From assembly GCA_903951635.1 (NCBI GenBank), contig CAJBCV010000557.1, positions 1 to 33,025 of the forward strand: a stretch of 33,025 nt of DNA, given 5' to 3'. Positions 31,453-33,025 of this stretch are shown here, one piece after another (the stretch's first letter is position 1; each line of letters begins with the position of its first letter). The notes beneath the pieces were generated by a model. It had not been told where the DNA came from. It did not search any database and saw nothing but the letters and a program-made list of their open reading frames with translations. Made by a program: the position numbers and the translations under genes. Origin of the DNA: an uncultured Planctomycetaceae bacterium (GTDB lineage: Bacteria; Planctomycetota; Planctomycetia; Pirellulales; UBA1268).

Positions 31453-32784
31453 ATGGTATCTGGGGCAGGGGCTGCTGGCAGCGTGGCGCACGATCCCCAC
31501 CGGCGGCGCGTCGTGATCACGGGGATCGGCTGCGTGACGCCGCTCGGCGTCCGCGTCGAGGATCTGTGGGCCAATCTCAAGATCGGGGCCTCGGGAGTCG
31601 GTCGGACGACGGTCTTCGACGCCTCCCGATTCCCCACGAAGATCTCCGCCGAGGTTCGCGACTGGACGATCGCCGACGAAGGGGAGCCGATCGAACGCTG
31701 GCAGCACTGCGGTCGCCATACGCGCTTTGCGGCCGGGGCGGCGCTCCAGGCGATGCGCGACGCCGGCCTGCCCAACGGGCTCGAATCCGACCCGACCCGG
31801 ATGGGGGTCTATCTTGGCAGTGGCGAGGGGCAACAGGACTTCGACTCCTTCACGAAGATGATGGCGATGTCGATCGAGGGGGGCACCCTCGACGTCGCCA
31901 AGTTCACCCGCATCGGCCTCGAGACGCTCCATCCGCTGTCTGAGGTGGAGCAGGAGCCGAACATGCCGGCGGGGCATCTCGCCGCGATGTTCAACGCCAA
32001 CGGTCCGAATCTCAACTGCCTCACTGCCTGCGCCGCCTCGAGTCAGGCGATCGGTGAGGCGGTCGAACTCGTCCGCCGCGGTGAGGCCGACGTGATGCTG
32101 TCGGGCGGCACGCACAGCATGATCCATCCCTTCGGGGTCACGGGCTTCAATCTCCTCACCGCGCTCTCGACCCGTAACGACGACCCGACGAAGGCGAGCC
32201 GGCCGTTCGACAACGAGCGTGACGGCTTCGTCCTCGGCGAGGGGGCGGCGATGGTGGTGCTCGAGGAGCTCGAGCATGCCAAGCGACGCGGGGCAAAGAT
32301 CCATGGCGAGCTTCTCGGCTACGGCTCGACCGCCGACGCCTACCGGATCACCGACACCCATCCGGAAGGGCGCGGGGCGAGCGCCTGCATCCGCATGGCT
32401 CTGGCCGATGCGGGGATCGGCGCTGACGCCATCGACTACATCAACGCCCACGGCACGAGCACCGACGTCAACGACAAGGTCGAGACGCTCGCCATCAAGA
32501 CGGTCTTCGGCGAGCGGGCCTACAAGATCCCGGTGTCGAGCACGAAGAGCATGATGGGGCACCTGATCGCCGCAGCCGGAGCGACCGAGCTGATCGTCTG
32601 CCTGCTGGCGATCCGCGACGGGATCCTCCCGCCGACGATCAACTACGAGAATCCCGACCCGAACTGCGATCTCGACTACGTGCCGAACGTCGCCCGTGTC
32701 GCCCGCTGCGACCGAGCCCTCTCCAACAGCTTCGGCTTCGGCGGCCAAAACATCTCCCTCGTCGTCGGCCGCTACACCGGCTGA
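31453..32784 (+). CDS. Beta-ketoacyl-ACP synthase II (FabF-like)
   Basis: 443 residues, thiolase fold. Catalytic triad visible: Cys193 in LTACAASSQAIGEA, His333 in NAHGTSTDVND and His370 in STKSMMGHLIAAAGA, with Lys365 in the same loop. GFGGQN near the C-terminus completes the FabF pattern. The enzyme condenses malonyl-ACP with acyl-ACP. It has an N-terminal leader of about 17 residues before RRVVITGIGCVTPLG, and the segment about 120-175 (GSGEGQQDFDSFTKM...) is longer than in Escherichia coli FabF. The ATG follows AGGAGAA at good distance. With the ACP and two dehydratases it forms a compact acyl-chain module. It could be housekeeping FabF or a specialised synthase; no ketoreductase or enoyl reductase is in the window. 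Confidence 0.95.
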   Translation: MVSGAGAAGSVAHDPHRRRVVITGIGCVTPLGVRVEDLWANLKIGASGVGRTTVFDASRFPTKISAEVRDWTIADEGEPIERWQHCGRHTRFAAGAALQAMRDAGLPNGLESDPTRMGVYLGSGEGQQDFDSFTKMMAMSIEGGTLDVAKFTRIGLETLHPLSEVEQEPNMPAGHLAAMFNANGPNLNCLTACAASSQAIGEAVELVRRGEADVMLSGGTHSMIHPFGVTGFNLLTALSTRNDDPTKASRPFDNERDGFVLGEGAAMVVLEELEHAKRRGAKIHGELLGYGSTADAYRITDTHPEGRGASACIRMALADAGIGADAIDYINAHGTSTDVNDKVETLAIKTVFGERAYKIPVSSTKSMMGHLIAAAGATELIVCLLAIRDGILPPTINYENPDPNCDLDYVPNVARVARCDRALSNSFGFGGQNISLVVGRYTG

Positions 32785-32816
32785 CCGGGGTGGAGCGATC
32801 GGGCGCTGCCACAAAC

Positions 32817-32850
32817 GCGCCCCCCTATGACGCTGCCAGCGAGGGGGCGC
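32817..32850 (+). terminator. Hairpin downstream of the KAS II gene
   Basis: GCGCCCCC (32817-32824) pairs with GGGGGCGC (32843-32850). The 18-base loop itself contains a small stem CGCT-GCC-AGCG (32831-32841). No T tract follows. It lies 33 bases past the ketosynthase stop. Confidence 0.5.
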
Positions 32851-32901
32851 CCGTGCTCCGAGAGCCGGCGTAGGATGCGAGCGCAGCCATGGATGGCGAA
32901 G

Positions 32902-32974
32902 CGAAGCAGGCTTCGAGCGAACGGAGGCCACGATGGCCGGAGTGAGCGTCCGGCGACGGGGCATGGGCGGCCCC
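32902..32974. repeat. Cluster of four short inverted repeats
   Basis: CGAAG-N4-CTTCG (32902-32915), GGCCA-N3-TGGCC (32926-32938), GCCGGA-N7-TCCGGC (32936-32954) and GGGGC-N7-GCCCC (32958-32974) lie end to end; the second and third share three bases and so are mutually exclusive. Such density suggests a structured RNA or an intergenic repeat family, but no second copy is in the window. Confidence 0.45.
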
Positions 32975-33025
32975 GAAGCCACGTTGGGCCCTCTCAGCCG
33001 GGCCGGCGGCGGATCGCTGCTGTCG

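Larger units (their letters stand above)
32785..33025. other. Structured region after the ketosynthase gene
   Basis: 241 bases to the window end. I see no gene with good start, length and codon pattern. It holds the terminator-like hairpin at 32817-32850 and a cluster of short hairpins at 32902-32974. It may be the flank of a neighbouring gene, an RNA or an intergenic repeat. Confidence 0.5.

Noticed and set aside
29523-32784. A polyketide or aryl-polyene biosynthetic cluster
   Set aside because: Only single-domain FabZ-like, ACP and FabF-like proteins are visible. There is no acyltransferase, ketoreductase, ligase, chain-length-factor partner or tailoring gene, so the evidence stops at a small acyl-chain module.

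Overview
The window is high-GC bacterial DNA, gene-dense, with many GTG starts and at least one likely TTG start. The gene content points to a planctomycete, probably a Pirellulales-like lineage (inference). It includes a secreted PQQ-repeat protein with the DWPQWRGP signature, a MoxR/DUF58/BatA-like/VWA-GATase operon diverging from a DUF4159 gene, an orphan subunit of the tetrahydromethanopterin-linked formyltransferase/hydrolase complex (fhcC), YugP-type and YkgJ-type proteins, and a Hanks-type kinase. No transposase, integrase, phage gene or CRISPR array was seen. The region reads as core chromosome with a few lineage-specific novelties.

Layout. 1-3.5 kb, minus strand: tRNA-Pro(CGG), a PQQ beta-propeller protein and recJ. 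3.6-7.9 kb, plus strand: a cysteine-rich YkgJ-like protein, an alpha/beta hydrolase, an amidohydrolase and hisS. 7.9-10.7 kb, minus strand: a heme-NO/O2-binding (H-NOX) domain fused to a Ser/Thr kinase, then a lipoprotein. 10.8-11.5 kb: a membrane zinc peptidase that converges through a hairpin on a large tandem-DUF4159 protein (11.6-14.0 kb, minus). 14.2-24.2 kb, plus: MoxR ATPase, DUF58, BatA-like and VWA/GATase-like proteins, followed by a membrane histidine kinase and an NtrC-type sigma54 activator. 24.3-25.9 kb, minus: lexA, with a clear promoter and candidate operator, and a HugZ/PNPOx-like protein. 25.9-27.0 kb, minus: rpsL-rpsG with an intrinsic terminator and an unusual 29-bp tandem repeat that includes the rpsG stop codon. 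27.1-29.1 kb, minus: fhcC and two tandem small heat-shock protein genes with a textbook sigma54 -24/-12 element upstream. 29.5-32.8 kb, plus: FabZ-like dehydratase, acyl carrier protein, second FabZ-like dehydratase and a KAS II-type ketosynthase. The last 240 bases hold a run of hairpins.

Themes. Several genes concern sensing and envelope or protein stress: the H-NOX kinase, the sensor kinase/NtrC pair, the MoxR/VWA cluster, the sigma54-type hsp20 promoter and LexA. The strongest candidate for an undescribed system is the H-NOX-Ser/Thr kinase fusion. It has the proximal His and the YxSxR heme-propionate motif at exactly the family spacing, joined to a complete Hanks kinase. Other items worth follow-up are ribosomal protein S12 with Arg at the streptomycin-resistance position 88, the repeats around the rpsL-rpsG transcript, and an acyl carrier protein with a long insertion. 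All functional calls come from reading motifs; no database search was possible.
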